Assembly (NCBI GenBank): GCA_964579245.1
Contig: CAZOFY010000012.1
Location: forward strand, 1 to 53,681
DNA length: 53,681 nt
From: Firm-13 sp964579245
GTDB lineage: Bacteria; Bacillota; Clostridia; Saccharofermentanales; Saccharofermentanaceae
Direction: 5' to 3'
The translations under genes and the position numbers were made by a program. Of the stretch, positions 18,432 to 26,496 are shown in pieces (the first letter of the stretch is position 1; every line of letters begins with the position of its first letter). The notes under the pieces were generated by a model. It saw only the letters and a program-made list of their open reading frames with translations. It was not told the DNA's origin and searched no databases.

Positions 18432-18941
18432 ATGGACCGCAAAGAGCTCTTAGACTACCTGTGTCATTTATCAGCTGTTAGAACCAGTATTTCGCGAGGA
18501 ATCTTTCTCTTGCGACAGTTAGAAGAAAGTGAAGATGCTTTGATCGAGGCCTTTTCGCTCCGTTCATTAAGGCCGCATCAAGTATCTTCAGGGACCGGTT
18601 TAGACACGGATCGCTTCCATGTCATGATTCAGGAGAACTGTAACAGGGAGAAAGAGGAACTGTACCGAGAAAAGCAATTGATTTTTAATAGGATTCGAAG
18701 AGACAAACAGATCGTAACTGCAATTGAGGCCGCGATTTGTACACTGCCGGAACCTATGAGGGAAATCTGTATCCTTCGTTATATCAACAAATTCCGTTGG
18801 AATGATGTGCAAAGAGAAACCGGTAGATCTCCGGCCGGTGTTTATAAGATTCACAGGGAAGCACTGCAGATGCTGGAGAACAAACTTTGCACCGCAAGAA
18901 GCGAAAACAGAATGTATACAATCGCTCAATCGCCGGTTTGA
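18432..18941 (+). CDS. small sigma-70 region 4-like HTH protein
   Basis: 169 aa, cytosolic. The N-terminal ~90 residues are helical and possibly coiled-coil ('ENCNREKEELYREKQLIFNR'). The C-terminal part 'LPEPMREICILRYINKFRWN' followed by 'DVQRETGRSPAGVYKIHREAL' fits a sigma-70 region 4 helix-turn-helix. Region 2 is absent, so it is probably not a full sigma factor; similar proteins occur in phage and Firmicute accessory loci. AAGGAG precedes the ATG. It ends the Tad transcript and overlaps the 3' end of convergent atpC by 16 nt. Confidence 0.7.
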   Translation: MDRKELLDYLCHLSAVRTSISRGIFLLRQLEESEDALIEAFSLRSLRPHQVSSGTGLDTDRFHVMIQENCNREKEELYREKQLIFNRIRRDKQIVTAIEAAICTLPEPMREICILRYINKFRWNDVQRETGRSPAGVYKIHREALQMLENKLCTARSENRMYTIAQSPV

Positions 18942-19405
18942 TCAAGTAACAACTGCTTCTGCTGTTCTGTTCCGTACTGCGAAACGGCCTTCAGGCGCAT
19001 TTTGGCTCTGCGAATGGAGTGGCGAGCAAAAACGTGTTCCTCCGGTGATTCAGCGTTATCATGGAAGCGTTTGTCAGCACGTCGAAGCGCTGCTCGTGCA
19101 CGCTTCACATCGATATCCTCTACCCACTCCGCCGCATTGCAGACTACAACGACTACGAATGGGCCGATTTCAGCATAACCTTCTGTCATGACCGCATGGC
19201 GTGTTTGTCCGTCGACATTGATATGGGCAATCCCGGGAGTCAGCGCCAGAACAACAGGGGCGTGTCCTGGCAACACCCCATACTCGCCGTCAATCGCAGC
19301 CAGAACGACCTGCTCTACCTTACCCTCATAAAAGTGATGGTAAGGTGTAACAACCTCAAGCAAGATTGTCTTTGTTGGATTTGTTGTTCCAGCTATATCG
19401 CTCAT
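18926..19405 (-). CDS. atpC: F-type ATP synthase epsilon subunit
   Basis: 159 aa, somewhat longer than the usual ~135. The N-terminal beta-sandwich is clear ('LLEVVTPYHHFYEGKVEQVV', 'DGEYGVLPGHAPVV'), and the C-terminal helical hairpin follows ('DVKRARAALRRADKRF'). It couples rotor and catalytic head and can inhibit hydrolysis. GAGGAAATGA precedes the ATG. It is the last gene of the operon and its final 16 nt overlap the convergent Tad operon end. Confidence 0.95.
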   Translation of the reverse strand: MSDIAGTTNPTKTILLEVVTPYHHFYEGKVEQVVLAAIDGEYGVLPGHAPVVLALTPGIAHINVDGQTRHAVMTEGYAEIGPFVVVVVCNAAEWVEDIDVKRARAALRRADKRFHDNAESPEEHVFARHSIRRAKMRLKAVSQYGTEQQKQLLLDQTGD

Positions 19406-19445
19406 TCATTTCCTCGTCTTGCTATCTGTGTTTGTCTGATGTTTC

Positions 19446-20837
19446 TTATTTTCCTGATTCTTTATATGCCTGATAGACGTCCTGAATATCACCCTTCATG
19501 AAGAAATACTGCTCCGGAATATGGTCCAGAGTCCCGGAAATAATCTCTCCAAATCCTTGAACGGTCTTTTCAATGGTCACATAGCGAGGCTCATAACCCG
19601 TGGAACCTGCCGTAACAAAGAAAGGCTGTGATAGAAACTTCTGGATTTTTCTTGCACGATTCACAGTCAGACGGTCCTTCTCGCTCAATTCTTCCATGCC
19701 AAGGATAGCGATAATGTCCTGTAGCTCCTTATATCTTTGTAATGTTGACTGGACCATGCGTGCAACATGATAATGATCTTTTCCGACAATATTCTCTGTA
19801 AGTATCCGGGAGGAGGATTCAAGCGGATCAACAGCAGGGTAGATCCCAAGTTCAACCACCGAACGGGACAGTACCGTAATCGCATCGAGATGACCGAAAG
19901 TGGTCGCCGGCGCCGGATCAGTGAGGTCATCAGCGGGAACATAAACAGCCTGAATGGATGTGATCGATCCATTCTTTGTTGACGTGATTCTTTCCTGTAA
20001 TGCGCCGACCTCATTTGCCAGCGTCGGCTGGTATCCGACTGCGGAAGGAATTCTTCCCAACAAGGCAGAGACCTCTGCGCCAGCCTGGACAAAGCGATAA
20101 ATATTATCAATAAAGAGAAGCACGTCCTTATGCATGACGTCACGAAAATACTCCGCAACGGTCAGACCGGTTAAAGGCGCACGCATGCGGGCACCGGAGG
20201 TCTCGTTCATCTGGCCAAATACAAGGACCGTTTTATCTATAACGCCGGATTCTTTCATCTCATTCCAAAGATCGTTTCCTTCTCTGGATCTTTCGCCGAC
20301 TCCGGTGAAGACAGAATAACCACCGTGTTCAGACGCGATATTTCGAATCAATTCAAGAATTAGTACCGTTTTTCCAACACCGGCTCCTCCGAACAAGCCA
20401 ATCTTTCCGCCACGGCTGAAAGGAACTAATAAGTCAATGACTTTGATTCCTGTTTCCAGCATGGTTTCGGACGAGTATTGATCCGTAAACGATGGCGCAT
20501 TTCTATGGATCGGCCATTTGGCGTCAGCATCAACGGGGCCTTTTCCATCGATTGGTTCTCCGAGAACATTCAAAAGACGTCCGGTAATCCGCTCACCTAC
20601 CGGAACAAGAACGGGTTCGTCTGTTGACTCGACTTCAGCGCCGCGCGACAAGCCCTCTGTTGCTTCAAGTGAAACACAGCGAACCGTTCCCGAACCTCTT
20701 TGCTGTAAAACCTCGGCGGTGATCCATATATCTCCGAGCTTGATCCGCAACGCACTGTTGATCTTCGGAACCTCGTTCTCCGGAAATACACAATCAATAA
20801 CTGGACCGATGATTTGTACTACATATCCAAGTGCCAT
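19446..20837 (-). CDS. atpD: F-type ATP synthase beta subunit
   Basis: 463 aa, normal length. It is the catalytic subunit of F1. Walker A 'GGAGVGKTVL' spans about 150-159, with 'GERSREGNDLW', Walker B 'DVLLFIDNIYRFVQAG' (usual IFRFTQAG slightly altered) and 'MEELSEKDRL' at the DELSEED position. AGGCGG precedes ATG 20837, 16 nt after atpG. Confidence 0.97.
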   Translation of the reverse strand: MALGYVVQIIGPVIDCVFPENEVPKINSALRIKLGDIWITAEVLQQRGSGTVRCVSLEATEGLSRGAEVESTDEPVLVPVGERITGRLLNVLGEPIDGKGPVDADAKWPIHRNAPSFTDQYSSETMLETGIKVIDLLVPFSRGGKIGLFGGAGVGKTVLILELIRNIASEHGGYSVFTGVGERSREGNDLWNEMKESGVIDKTVLVFGQMNETSGARMRAPLTGLTVAEYFRDVMHKDVLLFIDNIYRFVQAGAEVSALLGRIPSAVGYQPTLANEVGALQERITSTKNGSITSIQAVYVPADDLTDPAPATTFGHLDAITVLSRSVVELGIYPAVDPLESSSRILTENIVGKDHYHVARMVQSTLQRYKELQDIIAILGMEELSEKDRLTVNRARKIQKFLSQPFFVTAGSTGYEPRYVTIEKTVQGFGEIISGTLDHIPEQYFFMKGDIQDVYQAYKESGK

Positions 20838-20853
20838 GGTATCCGCCTTTCAA

Positions 20854-21792
20854 TTATGAAATAATCTGGTTTGCGCCGTTAACGATTTCGATCAGCTCGT
20901 TCGTGATTCTCGACTGACGTGCCTGATTGCTCTGAATCGTTAATGCCTCCAGCATATCGTCTGCATTATTTGTCGCATTATCCATAGCTGTCATTCGAGC
21001 TGTCTGTTCACTGGCATATGCCTCAACCATCGCGCCGTACAGCATGGCATTCAAGTAGGTATCGATCAGGAAAGCGAAAACAGCATCTGCATTCGGATGA
21101 TAGTCAAGCTGTGCGCCTGTTTCAAGAGCCATGCCTGCATCTCCGTTTTCTCCAATGGGAAGAATAGATCGAAGAGCATTCGTATTGACAGGAACGACTC
21201 TCTGAATAATTGGTTTCATATTAATCGCCGATTCCATCTTGGTATAAACAAGATAAACAAGATCAAGTTCATGCTCCATGAATTTTCGACGAATCTTGTC
21301 GGCAACGGATCTTGCCTCATAATACGTCGGATCCGAAATTGGAAACGAGAATTCCTGGTCTACCGGAAAACCGTCATGAGGAAATTTATCCCGGCCAACA
21401 TTACCGAAGACATAAAGAGTCGTTTCCGTCTTCAAACCCTTGCTTACATTATCCAGAACCTTGGCTCGGAGATGTTCCTCCGTAATTTTAACAACATTAT
21501 GATTGTATGCTCCGGCTAAGCCTTGATCACCGGTCAGGATGAAGTATCCAATCTTCCATGTCTCGCCCGGTTTTTTTTGACGCAAAGCGAAATAGGGATT
21601 ATCAATATCTTTGTTGCTTCGTTGAATTTCAATCATGCTCTCGGCACACAGAGAAAAAAACGGAAAAACGCGATCCAGCTGTGCTTTAGACTTTCTCATC
21701 TTAGCCGCACTGACAAGCTGCATCGCACGCGTCATTTGACGAATGTCAGAGACACTTCGAATACGTTTTTTTATCTCATAAAGTTGTTCCAT
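20854..21792 (-). CDS. atpG: F-type ATP synthase gamma subunit
   Basis: 312 aa. It is the central rotor shaft. The N-terminal helix 'IKKRIRSVSDIRQMTRAMQL' and the C-terminal helix 'MTAMDNATNNADDMLEALTI' plus 'RQSRITNELIEIVNGANQI' form the coiled coil; the Rossmann-like middle begins 'IGYFILTGDQGLAGAYNHNV'. It starts 3 nt after the alpha stop. Confidence 0.96.
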   Translation of the reverse strand: MEQLYEIKKRIRSVSDIRQMTRAMQLVSAAKMRKSKAQLDRVFPFFSLCAESMIEIQRSNKDIDNPYFALRQKKPGETWKIGYFILTGDQGLAGAYNHNVVKITEEHLRAKVLDNVSKGLKTETTLYVFGNVGRDKFPHDGFPVDQEFSFPISDPTYYEARSVADKIRRKFMEHELDLVYLVYTKMESAINMKPIIQRVVPVNTNALRSILPIGENGDAGMALETGAQLDYHPNADAVFAFLIDTYLNAMLYGAMVEAYASEQTARMTAMDNATNNADDMLEALTIQSNQARQSRITNELIEIVNGANQIIS

Positions 21793-21795
21793 AAA

Positions 21796-23742
21796 TTACT
21801 CCGAACGCGAGTATTCCGTGTGCTCGATGCGGAAAGCGTCGCTGTGGGCGGCGGCCAACTCCCGTATCGTGGCCTCGGTTTCTTTTGAAAATTCATTGGT
21901 CTCAGTGATCGATGCCAAAAGATCCGTATGCATGATACGAAGCTTTTGCATAAAATTAGACAGATATTCGTTGACATCCTCCGCGTCAAGAAATGTCAGA
22001 AGATCGGAGTTGGCAAGAAACAGGATAATTACCTGCTCTTCGACAGGAATCGGCATATACTGAGGCTGTTTGAGTACCTCATTCAAGATGACTCCTCGTT
22101 TCAACTGAAGCTGTGTATTCTCGTCAAGATCCGAACCAAACTGTGCAAAGGCTGCCATTTCACGTGCCTGAGCCAGGTTGATACGAAGAGGGCTGGCTAC
22201 TTTTTTCATGGCCTTAATCTGCGCCGAGCCACCGACACGGGATACCGACAGTCCAACATTGATCGCCGGACGCTGACCGGAAAAGAAAAGCTCCGATTCC
22301 AAATAGATCTGACCATCAGTTATCGAGATGACGTTCGTCGGGATGTAAGCCGAAATATCGCCTCCCTGGGTCTCTATGATGGGCAGCGCGGTAATCGAGC
22401 CGCCTCCATGAACAGCATCAAGCTTGGCCGCTCGTTCCAGCAGGCGGGAATGAAGGTAAAAAACGTCTCCCGGGTATGCTTCGCGTCCCGGAGGTCTTCT
22501 CAAGAGCAGCGAAATCGCTCTGTATGCCTGCGCATGCTTCGTCAAGTCGTCATATACGATAAGAACGTCGGCATGGTCATCATACATGAAGCTTTCAGCA
22601 ATCGCACACCCGGCATAGGGGGCAATGTATTGCAACGCGGCAGTATCTGAAGCACTTGAGGCTACGACAACGGTATATGGAAGCGCACCATACTTTTCCA
22701 GTAGATTCACCGTCTGAACGATGGTAGACATCTTCTGTCCGATGGCAACATACACGCATATAACATTCTTGCCCTTCTGATTTAGGATCGTATCTATCGC
22801 TATTGCTGTCTTACCGGTCTGACGATCTCCGATAATCAGCTCTCGCTGTCCCTTACCAATCGGTGTCATTGCATCGATCGCGGTGATGCCGGTCTGTAAA
22901 GGTGTATTTACAGGTGATCTCTCAACGATACCCGGGGCCGGTGACTCGATCGGCCTACACGTAGAAGCACGAATGACGCCCATTCCGTCGATTGGGTTGC
23001 CCAACGGGTCCACCACGCGTCCGAGAAGACCCGAACCGGTGGATACGCTGACTGTTCTGCCTGTTCTTTTACAAATCGTGCCCTCAACAACATCCTCACA
23101 GAAGCCAAGAAGGATGACGCCTACTCTTTCGGGCTCCAGATTTAATGCGATACCAAAAGAGGTTGGCGAGAAGGTAATCAGCTCACTCATTACACAGTGT
23201 TCAATACCCTTGACCATAGCTACACCGTCGCTTACACTCTCGACGCGTCCGATTTCCTCGACTGCCGTGCTCTCCGTAAACGTGTTGGCCATTTGCTCAC
23301 GTAAACGGTCGACCAATCTCTTCGGCGTATCATTTTCCGGAGAAACAAAGCCCTCTCCCTCCGCATCCCAAAGAAGGTCCTGGCCTTGGAGGGCCATTGG
23401 CTGCTCGTCAAACTCTTTCAAGGCGTGATCAATCGATCGTTTGATCAAGTCAGATTCTTTATCGGATGGATCCATATCTTCCGTTCCGGACACGACCCCG
23501 CGCGAGTTCTTCAGTTGACGGCCGATTCGGGCCAGCTGCCCCTTGACACTGTAATCATATCGATACCCGGCGGCGTAAATAATAAATCCGCCGATCAATT
23601 CCTTGTCTGTTTCCTGCACCACGGTATAATCCGATATGTGAAAGTGATCGGAAAACTTCAAAGCGATGAGGTTTATCTTCTCGCTGGACATTTCGGATGC
23701 GGTGACAATACGAATGACTCGAAAGCCTTTGTTGTCAATCAA
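21796..23742 (-). CDS. atpA: F-type ATP synthase: delta C-terminal domain fused to alpha subunit
   Basis: 648 aa in one uninterrupted frame. Residues ~8-78 match the C-terminal domain of AtpH/delta: 'VTASEMSSEKI', 'ETDKELIGGFII' and 'DYSVKGQLARIGRQL' correspond to the family's VTSAxPLSEEQ, DPSLIGG and DGSVRGRLxRLxRxL. An acidic linker (~80-138) follows. Residues ~139-155 ('TPKRLVDRLREQMANTF') occupy the place of the usual alpha N-terminal helix, and from ~160 the sequence is ordinary alpha, with P-loop 'GDRQTGKTAIAID' near 305-317. The predicted start is TTG 23742 with GAGGTG 7 nt upstream inside the end of atpF. No independent delta gene or delta N-terminal domain is present in the operon. 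See findings. Confidence 0.93.
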   Translation of the reverse strand: MIDNKGFRVIRIVTASEMSSEKINLIALKFSDHFHISDYTVVQETDKELIGGFIIYAAGYRYDYSVKGQLARIGRQLKNSRGVVSGTEDMDPSDKESDLIKRSIDHALKEFDEQPMALQGQDLLWDAEGEGFVSPENDTPKRLVDRLREQMANTFTESTAVEEIGRVESVSDGVAMVKGIEHCVMSELITFSPTSFGIALNLEPERVGVILLGFCEDVVEGTICKRTGRTVSVSTGSGLLGRVVDPLGNPIDGMGVIRASTCRPIESPAPGIVERSPVNTPLQTGITAIDAMTPIGKGQRELIIGDRQTGKTAIAIDTILNQKGKNVICVYVAIGQKMSTIVQTVNLLEKYGALPYTVVVASSASDTAALQYIAPYAGCAIAESFMYDDHADVLIVYDDLTKHAQAYRAISLLLRRPPGREAYPGDVFYLHSRLLERAAKLDAVHGGGSITALPIIETQGGDISAYIPTNVISITDGQIYLESELFFSGQRPAINVGLSVSRVGGSAQIKAMKKVASPLRINLAQAREMAAFAQFGSDLDENTQLQLKRGVILNEVLKQPQYMPIPVEEQVIILFLANSDLLTFLDAEDVNEYLSNFMQKLRIMHTDLLASITETNEFSKETEATIRELAAAHSDAFRIEHTEYSRSE

Positions 23743-24361
23743 TCTTCTTCACCTCAGCTTTTAGGGATTCATCCATGATACGCTGACCCAGCTCCTTCTG
23801 ATGAGCCTCATCAATAATGGATCCGACAACCTTCGATGCAATCGACACTGCCAGGTCTGCAACTTCATCGCGCATCTGATCAAGCATAGCATTATGCATT
23901 CGTTTAGAGTCCTCGGACGCACGCTCAACGATCGCGGTTGCTTCTTTATGTGCAGAATTAACGATTGTGATGCCCTGCCGGTCCGCCTGAACTCTTGCTT
24001 CAGAGATAATGGAAGACGCCTCATTCTTCGATGTCTCGATTCGCTCAGTGGCTTCGCTCAGAAGAACCTTAGCATCTTTGGTCTTCTTGTCCGCTTCAGC
24101 AAGCTCCGCCTCGACCATTTCTCTTCGTTTATTTAGAAATTTTATGATTGGTTTGAAAACCAGAATTTTCAAAATGATATACGTAATAAGAAGGTTAACA
24201 ATCGTAAAGATACCGGTTACTGCATAACCGGCAAATTGGTCAGGTGTCAGAATACCGGTCTCTGTCGTCGCCGAAGCCACTTCAGTTACTCCTGTGAGCG
24301 CACGAAATATATTCGCGAAGCCCGCATCAATAAATATGTTCAGGAAAGCATAAGCTAGCAT
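23735..24361 (-). CDS. atpF: F-type ATP synthase b subunit
   Basis: 208 aa, about 40 longer than typical b. The extra sequence is N-terminal: a hydrophobic/amphipathic segment ('MLAYAFLNIFIDAGFANIF') and a Thr/Glu-rich stretch, before the membrane helix at ~47-70 ('AVTGIFTIVNLLITYIILKI'). A long charged helix follows ('KKTKDAKVLLSEATERIETS') and the end is 'VADLAVSIASKVVGSIIDEA', the delta-contact end of b. GGGGTG lies 8 nt before the ATG. It overlaps the delta-alpha fusion by 8 nt. Confidence 0.94.
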   Translation of the reverse strand: MLAYAFLNIFIDAGFANIFRALTGVTEVASATTETGILTPDQFAGYAVTGIFTIVNLLITYIILKILVFKPIIKFLNKRREMVEAELAEADKKTKDAKVLLSEATERIETSKNEASSIISEARVQADRQGITIVNSAHKEATAIVERASEDSKRMHNAMLDQMRDEVADLAVSIASKVVGSIIDEAHQKELGQRIMDESLKAEVKKID

Positions 24362-24429
24362 ATTGATATCACCCCATTGGATTTCTTTATCGTTCGGAAG
24401 TCAAACAACCGACGAAATCTGCTCCATGA

Positions 24430-24720
24430 TCAGAATGTGAAGATGAGAAGCAGACTGACAACAAGTGCATAAATCGCAACCGACTCCATGAATACGATGG
24501 AGGTCAGTAGCATCGTCTGAAGCTTTCCATACATCTCAGGCTGTCTGGCCGCCGATTCGAGAGCCTTTCCTGCGGCAATACCCATTCCGATAGCCGCGCC
24601 ACAGGATGCAAGACCGATCGCAATACCTGCGCCAATACCGGCTAATCCCTTTGGATCCATCGCAGAAACTGCGGATGCTTGTTGGGTGATGGCAAGAGCC
24701 ATTGAAATTAATGAAGTCAT
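24430..24720 (-). CDS. atpE: F-type ATP synthase c subunit
   Basis: 96 aa, two membrane helices joined by the conserved polar loop 'ARQPE'. The ion-carrying carboxylate is Glu79 in 'VFMESVAIYAL'. Ser80 and Tyr84 follow, as in sodium-binding rings, but the position that is Gln32 in Ilyobacter is Met46 ('AIGMGIAAGKA'). The N-terminus is ~20 residues longer than short c subunits. GGAGGGG precedes the ATG. Confidence 0.95.
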   Translation of the reverse strand: MTSLISMALAITQQASAVSAMDPKGLAGIGAGIAIGLASCGAAIGMGIAAGKALESAARQPEMYGKLQTMLLTSIVFMESVAIYALVVSLLLIFTF

Positions 24721-24787
24721 ATACCCCTCCTAAATTGGTTAAAAATGTTTCTTTGCATCATCGTCTTGCTTTGAGGAAACTGTCAAA

Positions 24788-25627
24788 TTAAGATGTCGCG
24801 AGACGTTTTTTCTTCTCTTTTTCCTTCTTGTGCTCTGCAGCTATGTGGGATCCTTCAATGATCTCTCCGATGTATGTAATCGTCAGGTAAGTAAATATGA
24901 CAGACTGCAGAATACCATCTGCCAGGTCGAACCACAGACCGAGAACACCGGGAAGAATTGCGGGAACTAGAATAGAAATGAACTCCATCAAAATATAAGC
25001 GCCAAAGACATTACCGAACAGTCGCAAAGCGAGCGAAACCGGTTTAATCAAATAGTCCAGGATTTTAAACGGAAGCATTGCCGGCATCGGTTCGAGAAGC
25101 GAGCCCCAGAATCCTTTGATTCCGACAAAACGAATTCCCGTAGCTACAACATAAACGATGGCTACCAGTGCCAATGCAATCGGAAAGGCAGGATTCTTTG
25201 CCGGTGGAGAAATCTTAAACATCGAAGCAAGGTTGCATGCCATAATAAAAACTGCGACCGTACCGACAAAGGGAACGACCTGTTCCGCCTGTTTCTGATT
25301 CATTCCGCTTGATTTACAGAGATTCATCAGTAAATCGACTAAAGATTCCGTCAGAAGCTGGCGACCTGTCGGGATCTTTTCGCGCTTGGAGGCCATCCAA
25401 ATCAGAATCAGGCAGGCAATTCCGACCGCTATCCAGGTCACTACAATTGCGTCTGTGAGAAGAAAATTCATCCCGACCATTTGTAAGGAAATCTTCTTCT
25501 GAAGAATAGCCTTGCTGATTTCTTCTCCAATGTCACCGATGCCTAAAGCCTCAATGAACTTCACCTTGAAGGCTTCAAGAAATTCAGCTATCCAATTGGA
25601 AGTATCGATAAAAAGCCTCATCCCCAT
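24788..25627 (-). CDS. atpB: F-type ATP synthase a subunit
   Basis: 279 aa, multi-spanning membrane stator subunit that forms the ion half-channels. The essential Arg lies in 'VSLALRLFGNVFGAYIL'; the terminal helix contains 'QSVIFTYLTITYIGEIIEG', and the C-terminus is a Lys-rich tail (HKKEKEKKKR). It is the first gene of the operon, ~70 nt after the predicted transcription start. Confidence 0.95.
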   Translation of the reverse strand: MGMRLFIDTSNWIAEFLEAFKVKFIEALGIGDIGEEISKAILQKKISLQMVGMNFLLTDAIVVTWIAVGIACLILIWMASKREKIPTGRQLLTESLVDLLMNLCKSSGMNQKQAEQVVPFVGTVAVFIMACNLASMFKISPPAKNPAFPIALALVAIVYVVATGIRFVGIKGFWGSLLEPMPAMLPFKILDYLIKPVSLALRLFGNVFGAYILMEFISILVPAILPGVLGLWFDLADGILQSVIFTYLTITYIGEIIEGSHIAAEHKKEKEKKKRLATS

Positions 25628-25657
25628 TTAAACACGCTTTCTTTTATAACAGATAAA

Positions 25658-25676
25658 GTCCGGATAATATCCGGAC
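25658..25676 (-). other. inverted repeat in the atp operon leader
   Basis: A perfect palindrome, GTCCGGATA..TATCCGGAC, lies between the atp promoter and atpB, about 20 nt into the predicted transcript. On the minus strand it is followed by TTTATC, too weak for a confident terminator. It might be an attenuator, an mRNA-stabilising hairpin, or a weak terminator for upp read-through. Confidence 0.5.
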
Positions 25677-25701
25677 CTCATCGTCAAAATCAATCGTCTA
25701 T

Positions 25702-25730
25702 ATTCTACGCCCGAAAAATGCTCTGTGCAA
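25702..25730 (-). promoter_or_regulatory. promoter of the atp operon
   Basis: Minus strand: -35 TTGCAC (25725-25730), 17-nt spacer, -10 TAGAAT (25702-25707). It lies between upp and atpB, giving a ~70-nt leader that contains the palindrome at 25658-25676. Confidence 0.75.
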
Positions 25731-25785
25731 ATACTCTCATGTAGCGAAATCGCCGAATTTCAAAGGTGGCGTAACACTTTTCCTA

Positions 25786-26418
25786 TTATTTAGTACCAAA
25801 TAGTCTGTCTCCGGCATCGCCAAGACCCGGAACAATATATGCGTGGTCGTTCAACCGAGGATCTTTCGCTGCGCAGAAGATCGGAACATCCGGATGGTCG
25901 GTCTGCAATCTGTTGATTCCTTCCGGAGCAGCAATTAAACACATGAATTTAATCTGTGTGATTCCTCTGTTCTTTAAAAAGGAAACTGCGGCCGATGCAG
26001 ACCCGCCCGTAGCAAGCATCGGATCCAGGATAACGATCTCGCGTTCCGTGGCATCATCAGGAAGCTTGCAGTAATATTCAACAGGTTCAAGAGTCTGTGG
26101 GTCCCGATACAGTCCGATGTGCCCGACCTTCGCCATTGGAAGAAGATTCAGCATTCCGTCTACCATACCCAGACCGGCGCGAAGAATAGGAACGATCGCC
26201 ATCTTCTTGCCGGCAAGAACCTTTGTCTTCGCCATGGCAATCGGCGTCTCGATCTCGACCTCTTTCAGCGGAAGGTCTCTGGTTACTTCATATGCCATCA
26301 GCATAGCAAGTTCTCCGACGAGCTCGCGAAATTCCTTTGTTGTCGTATTCTTGTCTCTAAGAAGAGAAATCTTATGCTGGATCAATGGATGATCAAAAAT
26401 GAAAACGTTCGATTCCAT
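25786..26418 (-). CDS. upp: uracil phosphoribosyltransferase
   Basis: 210 aa, standard length. It salvages uracil to UMP using PRPP. The PRPP-binding loop is 'VILDPMLATGGSASAAV', with 'PILRAGLGMVDGML' upstream and C-terminal 'AYIVPGLGDAGDRLFGT' for uracil binding. GGGAGG lies 7 nt before the ATG. The rpiB-upp-atp order is common in Firmicutes. Confidence 0.97.
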   Translation of the reverse strand: MESNVFIFDHPLIQHKISLLRDKNTTTKEFRELVGELAMLMAYEVTRDLPLKEVEIETPIAMAKTKVLAGKKMAIVPILRAGLGMVDGMLNLLPMAKVGHIGLYRDPQTLEPVEYYCKLPDDATEREIVILDPMLATGGSASAAVSFLKNRGITQIKFMCLIAAPEGINRLQTDHPDVPIFCAAKDPRLNDHAYIVPGLGDAGDRLFGTK

Positions 26419-26496
26419 GGTTATAGCCTCCCGCTATTTTGAATGTGTATAGATTATCATATCGTCAGTCGGATGGCAAAGAGCAGAAAAGGTCCT

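Noticed and set aside
21796..23742. Two separate genes (atpH fragment and atpA) joined by sequencing error
   Set aside because: The frame is continuous, the linker has protein-like composition, and no SD stands before any internal Met; treated as a real fusion but listed for verification.
23801..24227. Plus-strand ORFs opposite atpF
   Set aside because: Frame shadows of the clear atpF gene, without SD or family resemblance.
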